Below, in pieces: positions 33,826-42,440 of a stretch of DNA of 64,000 bases. The stretch lies in NCBI GenBank assembly GCA_964510575.1, contig CAZECN010000013.1, positions 1 to 64,000 on the forward strand, read 5' to 3'. Within the stretch, counting starts at the first letter, position 1. Every line of letters begins with the position of its first letter. The stretch comes from CALKYB01 sp964510575 (GTDB lineage Bacteria > Bdellovibrionota_C > UBA2361 > SZUA-149 > CALKYB01). Position numbers and translations under genes: made by a program. The notes under the pieces were generated by a model. It had not been told where the DNA came from. It worked only from the letters and a program-made list of their open reading frames with translations, and ran no database searches.

Positions 33826-35262
33826 ATGGCTTTGGAGATAAAACTCGGTCAAAAACTGGGGCAATCCCTAGTAATGACACCTCAGTTGCAGCAGGCGATT
33901 AAGCTTCTGCAACTTGGGCGCCTTGAGTATTTAGAAGTTCTAGCTCAGGAGTTGGAAAAGAATCCAGTTCTAGAGGATGCTCGCAACGAAAGTTCAGAAA
34001 GCATCTCTCAGGAATCACCTCAAGTAACAGAAGCAGCTTCAGAGCTTCCTTCTGAGCTCAATCAAGTAGCCGCCGACAAAGACTTTAGTAACGACATCCC
34101 TTACGAAGACCTCTCACATTTATATTCTTCTCACCCCGGCTCCGGGTCTGGCTCTGGTGATTTGCCGTCGCTTGAAGCTACTTTGGGGGAAGAGATTGGA
34201 CTTACGGAACACTTGTTTTGGCAGTTAAATACTTCTGAGTTGGATCAGGCTGATCGAGAGATTGCAGGTCGAATTATAGGTAATCTTGATGGAGATGGTT
34301 ACTTGCGAGTCAACTGGCAGGAGTTAGTCGGTTTTTTAGGCTGTGCGGAATCGCAAGCTGAGAAGGTTTTGAGTCATTTGCAAACTTTCGAACCTGTGGG
34401 AGTTTTTGCAAGGTCTATTTCTGAATGTCTTTTAATTCAACTAGAGCACAGAGGTCAGCGTCAAAGCCTTGCTGCCGAAATAGTTAGTAAACACTTAAGT
34501 AAAGTCGAAAATAAGCAATATCAATCTGTAGCAAAAGCTGAGCGGGTTTCTATAGAGGAAGTGTATGATGCAATTCGTTCTATCCGGGAGTTGGAGCCGA
34601 GGCCAGCTCGAGATTTCGTTGATGAGCAACCTATTTTTATTACACCAGATGTTTATGTCCGTTTAGTGGAGGGAGAGACAGTGGTCACTCTCAATGAGAA
34701 CGGGCTTCCTAAGCTTAGGTTAAACAAAGACTATGAGGGAATGCTCGCTAGTATGGGGTCGAAGAAAGGCGCAGATGCTAGCTACTTAAAAGAAAACGTA
34801 AAGGCAGCCTCTTGGCTTATTAAGAGTATTCAGCAGCGACATCAGACGATTTTTAAAGTAACTGAAAGTATATTTACATTTCAACGTGATTTTCTGGATC
34901 AAGGGGTCTCAGCTCTAAAGCCATTAGTGCTGAGAGAAATTGCAGAAGAAGTTGGAATGCACGAGTCTACCATCAGTAGGGTTACAACGAATAAGTATGT
35001 TCATACAGCTCAGGGTGTCTTTGAATTAAAATATTTTTTCAGCTCTAGTTTGAAAGGAGGGGAGGGTGAAGTGTCCTCTGAATCAGTAAAGAATATCATT
35101 AAAAATTTGGTTGGAACTGAAAATCCTAAAAAACCTTTGAGCGATCAGGCGATAGTTAATCTTTTGAAGGAAGAGGGGGTAAAAGTCGCTAGAAGAACAG
35201 TGGCTAAATATCGTGAAAGTTTGGGGATATTATCTTCCTCAAAGCGAAAGAAAGTATTCTAG
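33826..35262 (+). CDS. rpoN: RNA polymerase sigma-54 factor
   Basis: 478 residues with all three sigma-54 regions: region I QSLVMTPQLQQAIKLLQL (activator contact), an acidic region II (about 50-110) rich in Glu, Ser and Pro, core-binding region, and the RpoN box ARRTVAKYRE near the C-terminus that reads the -24 element. It directs transcription of genes needing enhancer-binding ATPase activators. No such activators are in this window. Position after lptB and before hpf and rapZ is the standard order. Confidence 0.97.
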   Translation: MALEIKLGQKLGQSLVMTPQLQQAIKLLQLGRLEYLEVLAQELEKNPVLEDARNESSESISQESPQVTEAASELPSELNQVAADKDFSNDIPYEDLSHLYSSHPGSGSGSGDLPSLEATLGEEIGLTEHLFWQLNTSELDQADREIAGRIIGNLDGDGYLRVNWQELVGFLGCAESQAEKVLSHLQTFEPVGVFARSISECLLIQLEHRGQRQSLAAEIVSKHLSKVENKQYQSVAKAERVSIEEVYDAIRSIRELEPRPARDFVDEQPIFITPDVYVRLVEGETVVTLNENGLPKLRLNKDYEGMLASMGSKKGADASYLKENVKAASWLIKSIQQRHQTIFKVTESIFTFQRDFLDQGVSALKPLVLREIAEEVGMHESTISRVTTNKYVHTAQGVFELKYFFSSSLKGGEGEVSSESVKNIIKNLVGTENPKKPLSDQAIVNLLKEEGVKVARRTVAKYRESLGILSSSKRKKVF

Positions 35263-35336
35263 TCAGCGCACAGAATACTCTTCTCATCGTTGCTCTTCAG
35301 AATTCCTAACAGCGTCCCCTAAACTTAATTGGAAAC

Positions 35337-35388
35337 ACGATTCACTCGTATTTTTTTAACGTCCAGCTTTGAGCGCCTCGACAATAAC
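35337..35388 (+). repeat. Intergenic repeat, copy A (after rpoN)
   Basis: Contains ACGATTCACTCGT (35337-35349), identical to the 13-mer in copy B, and a diverged core GAGCGCCTCGACAATAAC (35371-35388). The similarity probably extends left to about 35275 (CTCTTCTC-like sequence). It begins 75 bp after the rpoN stop. Confidence 0.6.
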
Positions 35389-35445
35389 ACCCTGAGAGCT
35401 TACTAATTTTGACTGAGCGGTTAGATTTTTTAGTAAGTGTTTAGA

Positions 35446-35527
35446 TTGTGAGCTCTCACAATGCTCTTATAATCATTACAATTATTAGACTTGCTGCTTA
35501 GCATTTCTCCCTTGGTTATGGTATAAT
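35446..35527 (+). promoter_or_regulatory. Two candidate promoters for hpf
   Basis: Distal: TTGTGA (35446-35451), 16-bp spacer, TATAAT (35468-35473). Proximal: extended -10 TGGTATAAT (35519-35527), 35 bp before the ATG. The proximal site is the stronger candidate. No clear -24/-12 sigma-54 site is seen. Confidence 0.5.
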
Positions 35528-35562
35528 CCTGTATCTGTGGATTACCCCTATAAGGAGCGTTT

Positions 35563-35922
35563 ATGAGCCAAGCCGAGCAAACAAATCAATCTGATTCAGT
35601 TTCTGAAAACATCACTCCAGAAATTAACGTTTCTGTGACCTTCCGTCATACTGAGCCTACGGAAGCTTTGAAGAACTACGCTTTAGAAAAATTTGTTAAT
35701 TGTCTCGAGAAATTTGTTGTATCTGACACAGATGTGCATGTGATCTTGTCTGTCGAAAAGCGTGATCATGTTGCTGAAGCTCGAGTTTCTTCTAAGAGAT
35801 TTGATCTTTCGGGTAAGGGAACAACAGAGGATTTATATTCTGCAATTGATAAGGCAGTGGACATAGTTTCTACTCAAGTAAGAAAGCAGAAAGAGATTAG
35901 AGTAGAGCGAAGCCACAGTTAG
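35563..35922 (+). CDS. hpf: Ribosome hibernation-promoting factor (short HPF)
   Basis: 119 residues, one HPF/YfiA domain: INVSVTFRHTEPTEALKNYALEKF, then DVHVILSVEKRDHVAEARV and DLYSAIDKAVDIVSTQVRKQK. It binds the decoding centre of the 30S subunit and promotes inactive 100S or 70S ribosomes in stationary phase. No C-terminal dimerisation domain is present, so this is the short type. AAGGAG precedes the ATG. It lies between rpoN and rapZ as in many proteobacteria, though HPr kinase and ptsN genes are absent. Confidence 0.93.
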   Translation: MSQAEQTNQSDSVSENITPEINVSVTFRHTEPTEALKNYALEKFVNCLEKFVVSDTDVHVILSVEKRDHVAEARVSSKRFDLSGKGTTEDLYSAIDKAVDIVSTQVRKQKEIRVERSHS

Positions 35923-35982
35923 CTTAAAATTATTTTCTAATAGATTTTTGTAAATCTTTTCTGGATATTTTAGAGGTGCCTC

Positions 35983-36900
35983 TTGTCAGCTCCTGACTTT
36001 CCAAAACAACCCGAATTAGTATCTGTGGTGATGATCTGCGGGGTAGCGGGAGCAGGTAGAGGAACTGCTCTCAAGTCTTTGGTCGACATGGGTTACCATT
36101 GTGTCGATAATCTTCCTACGGCTTTGTTGGATGAGTATAGTAACTACGTAATCACTGAAATTGGGGATGAAAGGAATCCTCAAGATAACAAGCAATTTGG
36201 AATTTTACTAAGCCCTACATCGCCGGATGAACTGGACCAGATAAAGAGTTCTCTTAAAAGATTTAAGAAAGAGTCCATTTCCACTCTGCTCATCTACCTT
36301 GATGCCCAGAATTATGTATTGGAGAGAAGATTCAAAGAAACCCGGCGCCCTCATATTCTACAACTAAGAGAAGATGGACCCGATTCCTTAGAGGCTGCGT
36401 TAGAGCTAGAGAGATACATTCTTTCAGAAGCCCGGGTTCTAGCTGACAGAGAGTTTGATACCTCTTTCTTCACTCCTCATGAACTTAGAAAAAGTATTGA
36501 GAACTATTTTTGTTTTGGTCAGGAGCTGTCAGTTCAGTTGCTTTCATTTGGTTTCAAGTATGGCTCTCCTCGAAATGCTGATTTGATGGTCGATGTTAGA
36601 TTCTTGCCTAATCCACATTTTGTACCAGGTCTACGACCGTCGACCGGACTGGAGAAACCCGTTCAGGATTATGTTGGTTCCAATGGTGACGCAGCCAGGT
36701 TTATGGAGTTGTATTCGGAGCTTCTTAAGTTTTCTTTGCCTCGCTATGAATCTGAGGGGAAACGATACTTAACCTTGGGAATTGGTTGCACCGGAGGTAA
36801 GCATCGTTCTGTGACTCTAGCCGAAAAGATGGCGCCGATGATTGCTAGTATGGGCTATAAGGTGGAAGTTAGGCACCGGGATCTACCCAAAAATGGATAG
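35983..36900 (+). CDS. rapZ: RapZ-like RNase adapter, degenerate nucleotide-binding domain
   Basis: 305 residues from TTG 35983. The C-terminal domain is well kept: SFGFKYGSPRNADLMVDVRFLPNPH and TLGIGCTGGKHRSVTLAE, the RNA and amino-sugar binding region. The N-terminal P-loop is degenerate: GVAGAGRGT instead of G-x4-GKS, so the Walker A Lys is Arg, and the Walker B-like IDVR is replaced by ILLSP. MGYHCVDNLP is intact. E. coli RapZ controls GlmS synthesis by presenting small RNAs to RNase E. The loss of the Lys suggests ATP/GTP binding is altered or dispensable here. Confidence 0.92.
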   Translation: MSAPDFPKQPELVSVVMICGVAGAGRGTALKSLVDMGYHCVDNLPTALLDEYSNYVITEIGDERNPQDNKQFGILLSPTSPDELDQIKSSLKRFKKESISTLLIYLDAQNYVLERRFKETRRPHILQLREDGPDSLEAALELERYILSEARVLADREFDTSFFTPHELRKSIENYFCFGQELSVQLLSFGFKYGSPRNADLMVDVRFLPNPHFVPGLRPSTGLEKPVQDYVGSNGDAARFMELYSELLKFSLPRYESEGKRYLTLGIGCTGGKHRSVTLAEKMAPMIASMGYKVEVRHRDLPKNG

Positions 36901-36970
36901 TGTAGCTATTCACCGAGCTCTTCTCTTCGTTTCTTTAAACTCCTCCTCGCTGCCACCTATTATAGTGCAT

Positions 36971-37009
36971 ACGATTCACTCGTCGTCGTTTAAGAGCCTC
37001 GACAAGAAC
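36971..37009 (+). repeat. Intergenic repeat, copy B (between rapZ and coaX)
   Basis: ACGATTCACTCGT (36971-36983) plus the core AGAGCCTCGACAAGAAC (36993-37009), 17 bases identical to copy C. Similarity with copy A probably also covers about 36910-36950 (CTCTTCTCTTCGTTTCTT). It starts 70 bp after the rapZ stop and ends 88 bp before coaX. Confidence 0.7.
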
Positions 37010-37097
37010 TAGTTGAGTAGCTACACTTTTAAGTTTGCTTGTTTGTTAAATTCGAATTGTCAGACGCTAGACACAATAAACTGAGTGAATTGTTACA

Positions 37098-37856
37098 ATG
37101 GATAAGTTAGCTGTTGATATCGGCAATACCCATATCGTTTTAGGCCTTTTTCGCTCGGAGAAGTTAATTCATACTTGGCGAATTGTTAGTGATGCCAGCA
37201 AAACAGTTGATGAGTACGGATTAACTATTCGTAGCTTGCTTTCTTCTGATCAAGTTAAACTTTCTGACTCAACTAAAGTGGTAATTTGTTGTGTTGTTCC
37301 TCCTTTAGCCAGAGTTTTTACAAAGCTATTTCAAAAACATTTTTCAATTGAACCCAAACTGATTGAAAGTGCCAAGATCAAAGAAATTAAGATCCTGTGT
37401 GACAATCCATCAGAAGTCGGGGCGGATAGAGTTGTTAACGCCTATGCGGCAAGAGAAGCCTACGGAGCTCCAGGAATAGTTGTGGATTTTGGTACTGCCA
37501 CAACTTTTGATGTCATCTCCAATGATGGTCATTACCAAGGAGGGGTTATTGCTCCCGGTCTTGTTGCTGCCTCAGAGGCATTAACTAATAAAGCCGCAAT
37601 GCTGCCAAGTATCGAGATTAGAGATCCTGTTTCTGTCATCGGAAAGAATACCTTGGATTCCATGATGTCAGGAATTGTGTACGGCTATGCTTCTTTAGTG
37701 GATGGGATTGTAGACAGAATAGTTGAAGAGCTTGGTGGAGAGGAGATTGAGATTACCTCTACTGGGGGGTTGGCTCGTATGATGAGTGAATATAGTGAAA
37801 GGATTGAGAGGGTCGTTCCCGAGCTTACCCTAGAAGGCTTACGAAAACTGTCGTAA
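37098..37856 (+). CDS. coaX: Type III pantothenate kinase
   Basis: 252 residues of the ASKHA-type CoaX family. Motifs: LAVDIGNTHIVLGLF (phosphate 1), EVGADRVVNAYAA, VVDFGTATTFDVI (phosphate 2), GGVIAPGL and ITSTGGLA (adenosine). It phosphorylates pantothenate in the first step of CoA synthesis and is typically insensitive to CoA feedback and dependent on a monovalent cation. The gene is bracketed by repeats B and C, so it may form its own transcription unit or have been inserted between rapZ and metK. Confidence 0.95.
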   Translation: MDKLAVDIGNTHIVLGLFRSEKLIHTWRIVSDASKTVDEYGLTIRSLLSSDQVKLSDSTKVVICCVVPPLARVFTKLFQKHFSIEPKLIESAKIKEIKILCDNPSEVGADRVVNAYAAREAYGAPGIVVDFGTATTFDVISNDGHYQGGVIAPGLVAASEALTNKAAMLPSIEIRDPVSVIGKNTLDSMMSGIVYGYASLVDGIVDRIVEELGGEEIEITSTGGLARMMSEYSERIERVVPELTLEGLRKLS

Positions 37857-37869
37857 GCGCGTTTGAAGT

Positions 37870-37908
37870 GGTTCTTCGCTTCGTTTCTTGAGAGCCTCGA
37901 CAAGAACC
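37870..37908 (+). repeat. Intergenic repeat, copy C (after coaX)
   Basis: Carries the 17-bp core (37891-37907) identical to copy B. Its outer ends GGTTCTT (37870-37876) and AAGAACC (37902-37908) can pair over a 25-nt loop, so in RNA it could fold. It begins 14 bp after the coaX stop. Confidence 0.65.
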
Positions 37909-38223
37909 TACCTGGAACACTTACTAGTTTTCCGAGACTTAGTAGTTTAAACAACATTGTTATTCACCCTTCCCATTCACCACTAAACCCGTCAAGAATT
38001 CTAATCGCTAGCTAGGTTAAGGGCGCTGAATTGACTAATACTTGGCTAGAAAGTAGATTCTGCACCCTAGTCAGGCCCCGGAGCAGGTGTATTTTTAAGG
38101 CTCAGGGATTTTGTCTTTTTTTAGGTCCTTTGTTCTATTCATGACTCCTTACTGCCGCTGGGGTTTCTAGACAGGACCTTTTACTCACTAGCTTAGGCAG
38201 ATTCTTTACCCTGGAGTGGATTA
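37909..38223 (+). other. 315-bp non-coding region before metK
   Basis: No gene seen. It holds a loose inverted repeat AGGTCCT (38123-38129) / AGGACCT (38173-38179), and CACC...GGTG around 38060-38100. I looked for SAM-responsive riboswitch signatures because metK follows, and recognised none. A promoter for metK is presumably here. Confidence 0.4.
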
Positions 38224-39399
38224 ATGGCTGAAGATAGATTTCTTTTTACCTCTGAAAGTGTTTCCGAAGGGCACCCTGATAAAGTGGCTGACCAAATTTC
38301 GGATGCTGTATTAGATGCTCATCTAAAAGGTGACCCAAACAGTCGTGTTGCCATTGAAACGATGATTAAGTCTTCAATGGTTGTACTTGCCGGTGAAATT
38401 ACTTCTAGCAGTGGAGTTCACTATGAGAAAGAGGTCAGAGAAGTTCTTTCTAATATTGGTTACGATTCTGAAGAAGTGGGTTGTGATGGTGGAAGAGCAG
38501 TAGTCCTTCTGAACATTACTAAGCAGTCTCCGGACATCGCTCAAGGTGTTAACGAGCATGAAGGCGCTCACGAAGAGCAAGGGGCAGGAGACCAGGGCTT
38601 AATGTTTGGTTACGCTTGTAACGAGACTCCTGAATTGATGCCAATACCTGTTGCTTTGAGTCATAGAATAGTTGAACGCCTCGCCCAACTAAGACACGAT
38701 AAGGTAGTTGACTATCTCAGACCAGATTCTAAGTCTCAGGTTACGGTTGAGTATGTTGACGGCAAACCAACTCGGGTTGATACAGTAGTCGTTTCTTCTC
38801 AGCATGGTCCACAAGTTAGCTCTGAAGACCTTGAAGAATTCATCAAGAAAGAAGTTATCTTGAAGGTTGTTCCTGATAACTTAATTGATAAAGACACTAA
38901 ATTCTTAATCAATCCAACAGGACGATTTGTAACTGGGGGACCGGACGCTGATGCTGGCTTAACCGGTCGTAAGATTATCGTGGACACCTATGGTGGTTAT
39001 GGTCGACATGGAGGAGGAGCTTTCTCAGGTAAAGACCCATCTAAAGTTGACCGTTCAGCAGCTTATGCCAGCCGATATGTGGCGAAGAATATCGTAGCTT
39101 CTGGAATTGCTGATAAATGTGAGATTCAGCTGGCCTATGCTATTGGAGTGGCCAAGCCTGTTTCTGTCAGAGTCGATACTTTTGGAACGGGAAAGGTTGC
39201 CGATGAAGATATTGCTCGCAAGGCTGAAGAAGTTTTTGATTTTTCTCCGAAGGGGATTATTTCTCAGCTTGAACTAAAACGTCCTATCTATAAGAAGACA
39301 GCCAGCTATGGACATTTTGGTAGAGAGCCAGGATCCGAAGGTTCTTTCAGTTGGGAAAGAACTGATTTGGCAGATGAGTTCAAAAAACTTAGTGCCTAG
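38224..39399 (+). CDS. metK: S-adenosylmethionine synthetase
   Basis: 391 residues, complete. FTSESVSEGHPDKVADQISDAVLDAHL at the N-terminus, GAGDQGLMFGYA, the P-loop-like GGHGGGAFSGKDPSKVDRS region (GRHGGGAFSGKD), and a C-terminal ending KPIYKKTASYGHFGR-like block. It makes SAM from methionine and ATP, supplying radical-SAM enzymes such as KamA and methyltransferases such as RsmI. A strong terminator follows. Confidence 0.98.
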   Translation: MAEDRFLFTSESVSEGHPDKVADQISDAVLDAHLKGDPNSRVAIETMIKSSMVVLAGEITSSSGVHYEKEVREVLSNIGYDSEEVGCDGGRAVVLLNITKQSPDIAQGVNEHEGAHEEQGAGDQGLMFGYACNETPELMPIPVALSHRIVERLAQLRHDKVVDYLRPDSKSQVTVEYVDGKPTRVDTVVVSSQHGPQVSSEDLEEFIKKEVILKVVPDNLIDKDTKFLINPTGRFVTGGPDADAGLTGRKIIVDTYGGYGRHGGGAFSGKDPSKVDRSAAYASRYVAKNIVASGIADKCEIQLAYAIGVAKPVSVRVDTFGTGKVADEDIARKAEEVFDFSPKGIISQLELKRPIYKKTASYGHFGREPGSEGSFSWERTDLADEFKKLSA

Positions 39400-39429
39400 T
39401 TAGACAGGGGTGACCTGTTTGAGATAAAG

Positions 39430-39463
39430 CCCGGTCGCTCTGCAAAGAGCACCGGGTTTTTTT
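39430..39463 (+). terminator. Rho-independent terminator of metK
   Basis: CCCGGT-C-GCTCT, loop GCAA, AGAGC-ACCGGG, then seven T (39457-39463). A long GC-rich stem with one bulged C, ending right before the convergent gene at 39468. Confidence 0.95.
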
Positions 39464-39467
39464 GATC

Positions 39468-39995
39468 CTAAAATTCGCCGATGTGAGAGGGTCCCTTTGG
39501 ACGAGGCTTTTTGGGTTCTGGTTTAGGTTCAACAACTTCTATTACTTCTTCTTCGACGATTTCATAGTTAACAATTTCATCTACCTTGGTTAGCTCAGCG
39601 CGAGCATGGTCAAAGTAAGTCGTTCTTCCACACTTGTTTACTTTTAGTTTTGCGAGCGATCCTTCTGCGTAAACCAAATAGTCACCAGCTACCTGAAAGT
39701 CGAAACCACATCCACCTTTCTCGGTGTATAGAACAATTTTACTGGGTGAAAACTCGTCGTAACCTTTTACTTTTCTAATAGGCTTGATTTCAACTTTACT
39801 GAAGCCTGGCTTCAAGGGGTCGTCTTTCACACTTTTAACATTGCCCATAACAATTACAGTTGCCTTTTCAGCAGCCTCTGCGATTGAAGGCTTTTCCTCG
39901 GAAGGGCACTTACAAGCCTCCTGGGCCGCTACGTCCATGGCCAGAAAAATTGAGCAAAGTAGAAAGGCAAATATTCGATTTTTTAAAATATACAT
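39468..39995 (-). CDS. Secreted TIMP/netrin-like domain protein
   Basis: 175 residues from ATG 39995, the start that gives a proper signal peptide (MYILKNRIFAFLL..., cut near VAAQE). A longer frame to 40079 is not supported. The mature N-terminus starts EACKCP. The pattern C-x-C, then VIVMGNVKSV, KVEIKPIRKVKGY, CGFDFQVAGDYLVYA matches the tissue-inhibitor-of-metalloproteinases-like (NTR) fold found in bacterial exported proteins. The tail is Glu/Pro/Lys-rich (VVEPKPEPKKPRPKG). It might restrain an exported metalloprotease such as the HExxH lipoprotein at 2100, though nothing links them physically. Confidence 0.7.
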   Translation of the reverse strand: MYILKNRIFAFLLCSIFLAMDVAAQEACKCPSEEKPSIAEAAEKATVIVMGNVKSVKDDPLKPGFSKVEIKPIRKVKGYDEFSPSKIVLYTEKGGCGFDFQVAGDYLVYAEGSLAKLKVNKCGRTTYFDHARAELTKVDEIVNYEIVEEEVIEVVEPKPEPKKPRPKGPSHIGEF

Positions 39996-40300
39996 ATACT
40001 TTACAAAGAAACTTAAGTTTTCTACTCCTGAACCCTCGCTGAATAATGCCATGGTTAGTTTGCCTCTGACAATAAACAAAACAGAGTAAGTTGAAGGATC
40101 TCTTGTGGTTAAGCCCCGATTTAACTATCCCTACCCTTGCAGGAATACCTTTTTTCGCCTAATCATCATTGAAGGCGAGGTTAAGTAGGCCCACTAAAAT
40201 AGACGAACTATTTAACCCTATTATTCATCAAAAATAAGGTGAGTAGCCTTAGCGTGGTATTAGCTATTAGACCGAGATAACCAATTTAGCGGATCAAAAA
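39996..40300. other. 305-bp intergenic region between divergent genes
   Basis: Separates the minus-strand TIMP-like gene and the plus-strand fadJ-like gene, so it must hold two promoters. A weak hairpin (CGCCT/AGGCG at 40156-40177) is visible. No gene is supported. Confidence 0.5.
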
Positions 40301-42439
40301 ATGAGTGAGTCAGAACACAACGTATTGCTTGAAAAAGATGGTGACGTTGCAATCTTAAAATTAGGCTCCCCGGATGAGAAAGTAGTTATTTTGTCTGAGA
40401 AAAGGATGGAGTCTCTGCAAGAAGCTTTACTTACTGTTGGGAAGATGGCGCAGTCCGATGGCTTAAAAGGCTTAGTTATTGCTGGAGCTCATCACGGCTT
40501 ATTCTGTGCTGGAGCTGATATTAATATCATTAGAAGTGTTGAGACTGTTGAAGAGGGTCAACGCTTGGCTAAACAAGGCCAGGATGTTTTTCAGATATTA
40601 GAAGATCTTCCCGTGACCACAGTAGCTGCAATATCTGGAGCATGTGTTGGCGGAGGTTGTGAGCTTGTGTTGGCCTGTGACTACAGAGTCTTGGTGGGTA
40701 ATTCATCCACTAAAGTGGGCTTACCTGAGGTGAAGCTAGGAATTCTTCCAGGTTTTGGTGGAACTCAAAGGCTTCCGCGGTTGGTTGGTTTGCAAGCCGC
40801 TATGGATATGATTCTAAAGGGAAGGGTTTCCCCAGCACCGATAGCTCTAAAAATAGGACTAGCTGATGAACTTGTTGATTCTCCAGACCAGCTTGTTTCT
40901 CGATGTATCGATATAGCCTCCGGAAAAAGAAGACCTCCGGCCAAAAGCCTAGGTTTAGTTGATAAGGCAATTGCCAAGTTTTCGTTTGTTAGAAATTTTG
41001 TAAAATCAAAAATAGAGAAGCAGGTCGCTAAAAGCACTGGGGGACATTATCCTGCCCCAGCCAAAGCAATTGAAGCTGTGTTTGGAGGTTTGGATAACGG
41101 CCTTGAGGCTGGCTACCAGCGGGAGGCTAAGTCTCTCGGGGAATTGATAGTTACTCCTGAATGTAAATCTCTAGTTCACATTTACTTTTTGACTGAGGAA
41201 TCGTCCCGCTTAGGAAAGTCTGCTCAGGAGAGAGTAGAGGGTACATCTATCGGAGTGATTGGTGCTGGGACTATGGGGGCTGGAATTGCAGCATCTTTCT
41301 TGATGTCAGGCTATCCAGTTGTGTTAGTCGATACGGTTAAGGAAGCACGTGACCGGGCTAGAGGTCGGATTGAAAAGATTGTTGGCAAGAAGCGCTCGTT
41401 CTCTGAGGCGAAAAAGAAAAAGTGTTTAGAGTCTCTTACATTGACTGATGACCTTGCCAAGTTCTCTGGAACTGGACTGGTTGTTGAGGCTATTATTGAG
41501 GATTTGGAAATAAAGAAAAAGGTTCTTGGTAGCATAGAAAAAGTAGTTGGTGATGATTGTGTTATTGCTTCTAATACTTCTTCGTTATCAGTTACAGACA
41601 TTGCTGCAGATCTTGAGCGACCTGGAAATTTTATTGGAATGCATTTCTTTAACCCGGCCGAGAAAATGCAGTTGGTCGAATTAGTCTGTGGAGAGAAAAC
41701 TTCCGATGAGTCTATAGCGATTGTTGCTGCTCTTACGGACAGTTTAGGTAAATACCCAGTAGTCGTGCAGGATGTACCTGGTTTTCTTGTTAACCGAACC
41801 CTAACTCCTTACTTGGTTGAGGCAGCGTACCTTCTTTCCGAAGGGCATTCGGTAAAAGAAATTGATAAAGCCGCTACAAAGTTTGGTATGCCTATGGGAC
41901 CATTGCGTTTGCTAGATGAAATTGGTCTCGATGTAGCTGCGAAAGTGTCGGAGATCATAGAGGCTGGGTATGGAGTAAGAATGCAAGGGCCGAAGTTTGC
42001 TGAAGAGCTCGTGGCTAAAGGGTTTTTCGGTAAAAAGTCTGGCAAAGGATTTTATATATATCCGGAAGGTAAAGGGAAACCTGAGGTTAATGGAGAATTG
42101 TTTTCTTTGCTGGATATTGAAAAGGCCGGAAAAAAGTGTGACAGCGATACAATAGCCAGACGCTTAAGTTACAGTTTAGTTAATGAAGCTGTAAGATGTT
42201 TAGATGAAGGAGTCTCTGGAGTGCCAGGCAAAGGTGCCGCCGGACAAATAGACTTGGCTTCGGTGATGGGTACAGGTTTCGCTCCTTTTAGAGGTGGAAT
42301 TATTAATTATGCTAACTCTGTTGGAGCTGAAAAGCTTCACAAGGATTTAGAAGAGTTTAGTAAACTCTATGGTGAGCGATTTAGTCCAGCGAAGGGGATA
42401 GAGGATAGAGCTGGTTCCGGAGCGAGTTTTAGTTCTTAG
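40301..42439 (+). CDS. Bifunctional enoyl-CoA hydratase / 3-hydroxyacyl-CoA dehydrogenase (FadJ/FadB-like)
   Basis: 712 residues. N-terminal crotonase fold (1-200): VIAGAHHGLFCAGADI and the catalytic Glu region CVGGGCELVLACDYR and LPEVKLGILPGFGGTQRLPR. C-terminal dehydrogenase: Rossmann IGVIGAGTMGAGIA, SNTSSLSVTDIAA, NFIGMHFFNPAEKMQLVEL and VVVQDVPGFLVNR. It performs two consecutive beta-oxidation steps. The partner thiolase is not adjacent; the thiolase at 23851 is in the lysine operon. The stop lies 1 bp from the convergent rsmI stop. Confidence 0.95.
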   Translation: MSESEHNVLLEKDGDVAILKLGSPDEKVVILSEKRMESLQEALLTVGKMAQSDGLKGLVIAGAHHGLFCAGADINIIRSVETVEEGQRLAKQGQDVFQILEDLPVTTVAAISGACVGGGCELVLACDYRVLVGNSSTKVGLPEVKLGILPGFGGTQRLPRLVGLQAAMDMILKGRVSPAPIALKIGLADELVDSPDQLVSRCIDIASGKRRPPAKSLGLVDKAIAKFSFVRNFVKSKIEKQVAKSTGGHYPAPAKAIEAVFGGLDNGLEAGYQREAKSLGELIVTPECKSLVHIYFLTEESSRLGKSAQERVEGTSIGVIGAGTMGAGIAASFLMSGYPVVLVDTVKEARDRARGRIEKIVGKKRSFSEAKKKKCLESLTLTDDLAKFSGTGLVVEAIIEDLEIKKKVLGSIEKVVGDDCVIASNTSSLSVTDIAADLERPGNFIGMHFFNPAEKMQLVELVCGEKTSDESIAIVAALTDSLGKYPVVVQDVPGFLVNRTLTPYLVEAAYLLSEGHSVKEIDKAATKFGMPMGPLRLLDEIGLDVAAKVSEIIEAGYGVRMQGPKFAEELVAKGFFGKKSGKGFYIYPEGKGKPEVNGELFSLLDIEKAGKKCDSDTIARRLSYSLVNEAVRCLDEGVSGVPGKGAAGQIDLASVMGTGFAPFRGGIINYANSVGAEKLHKDLEEFSKLYGERFSPAKGIEDRAGSGASFSS

Positions 42440-42440
42440 C

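Noticed and set aside
37909..38223. SAM riboswitch before metK
   Set aside because: No SAM-I, SAM-II or SAH-type consensus core could be read in this region; only loose inverted repeats are visible.
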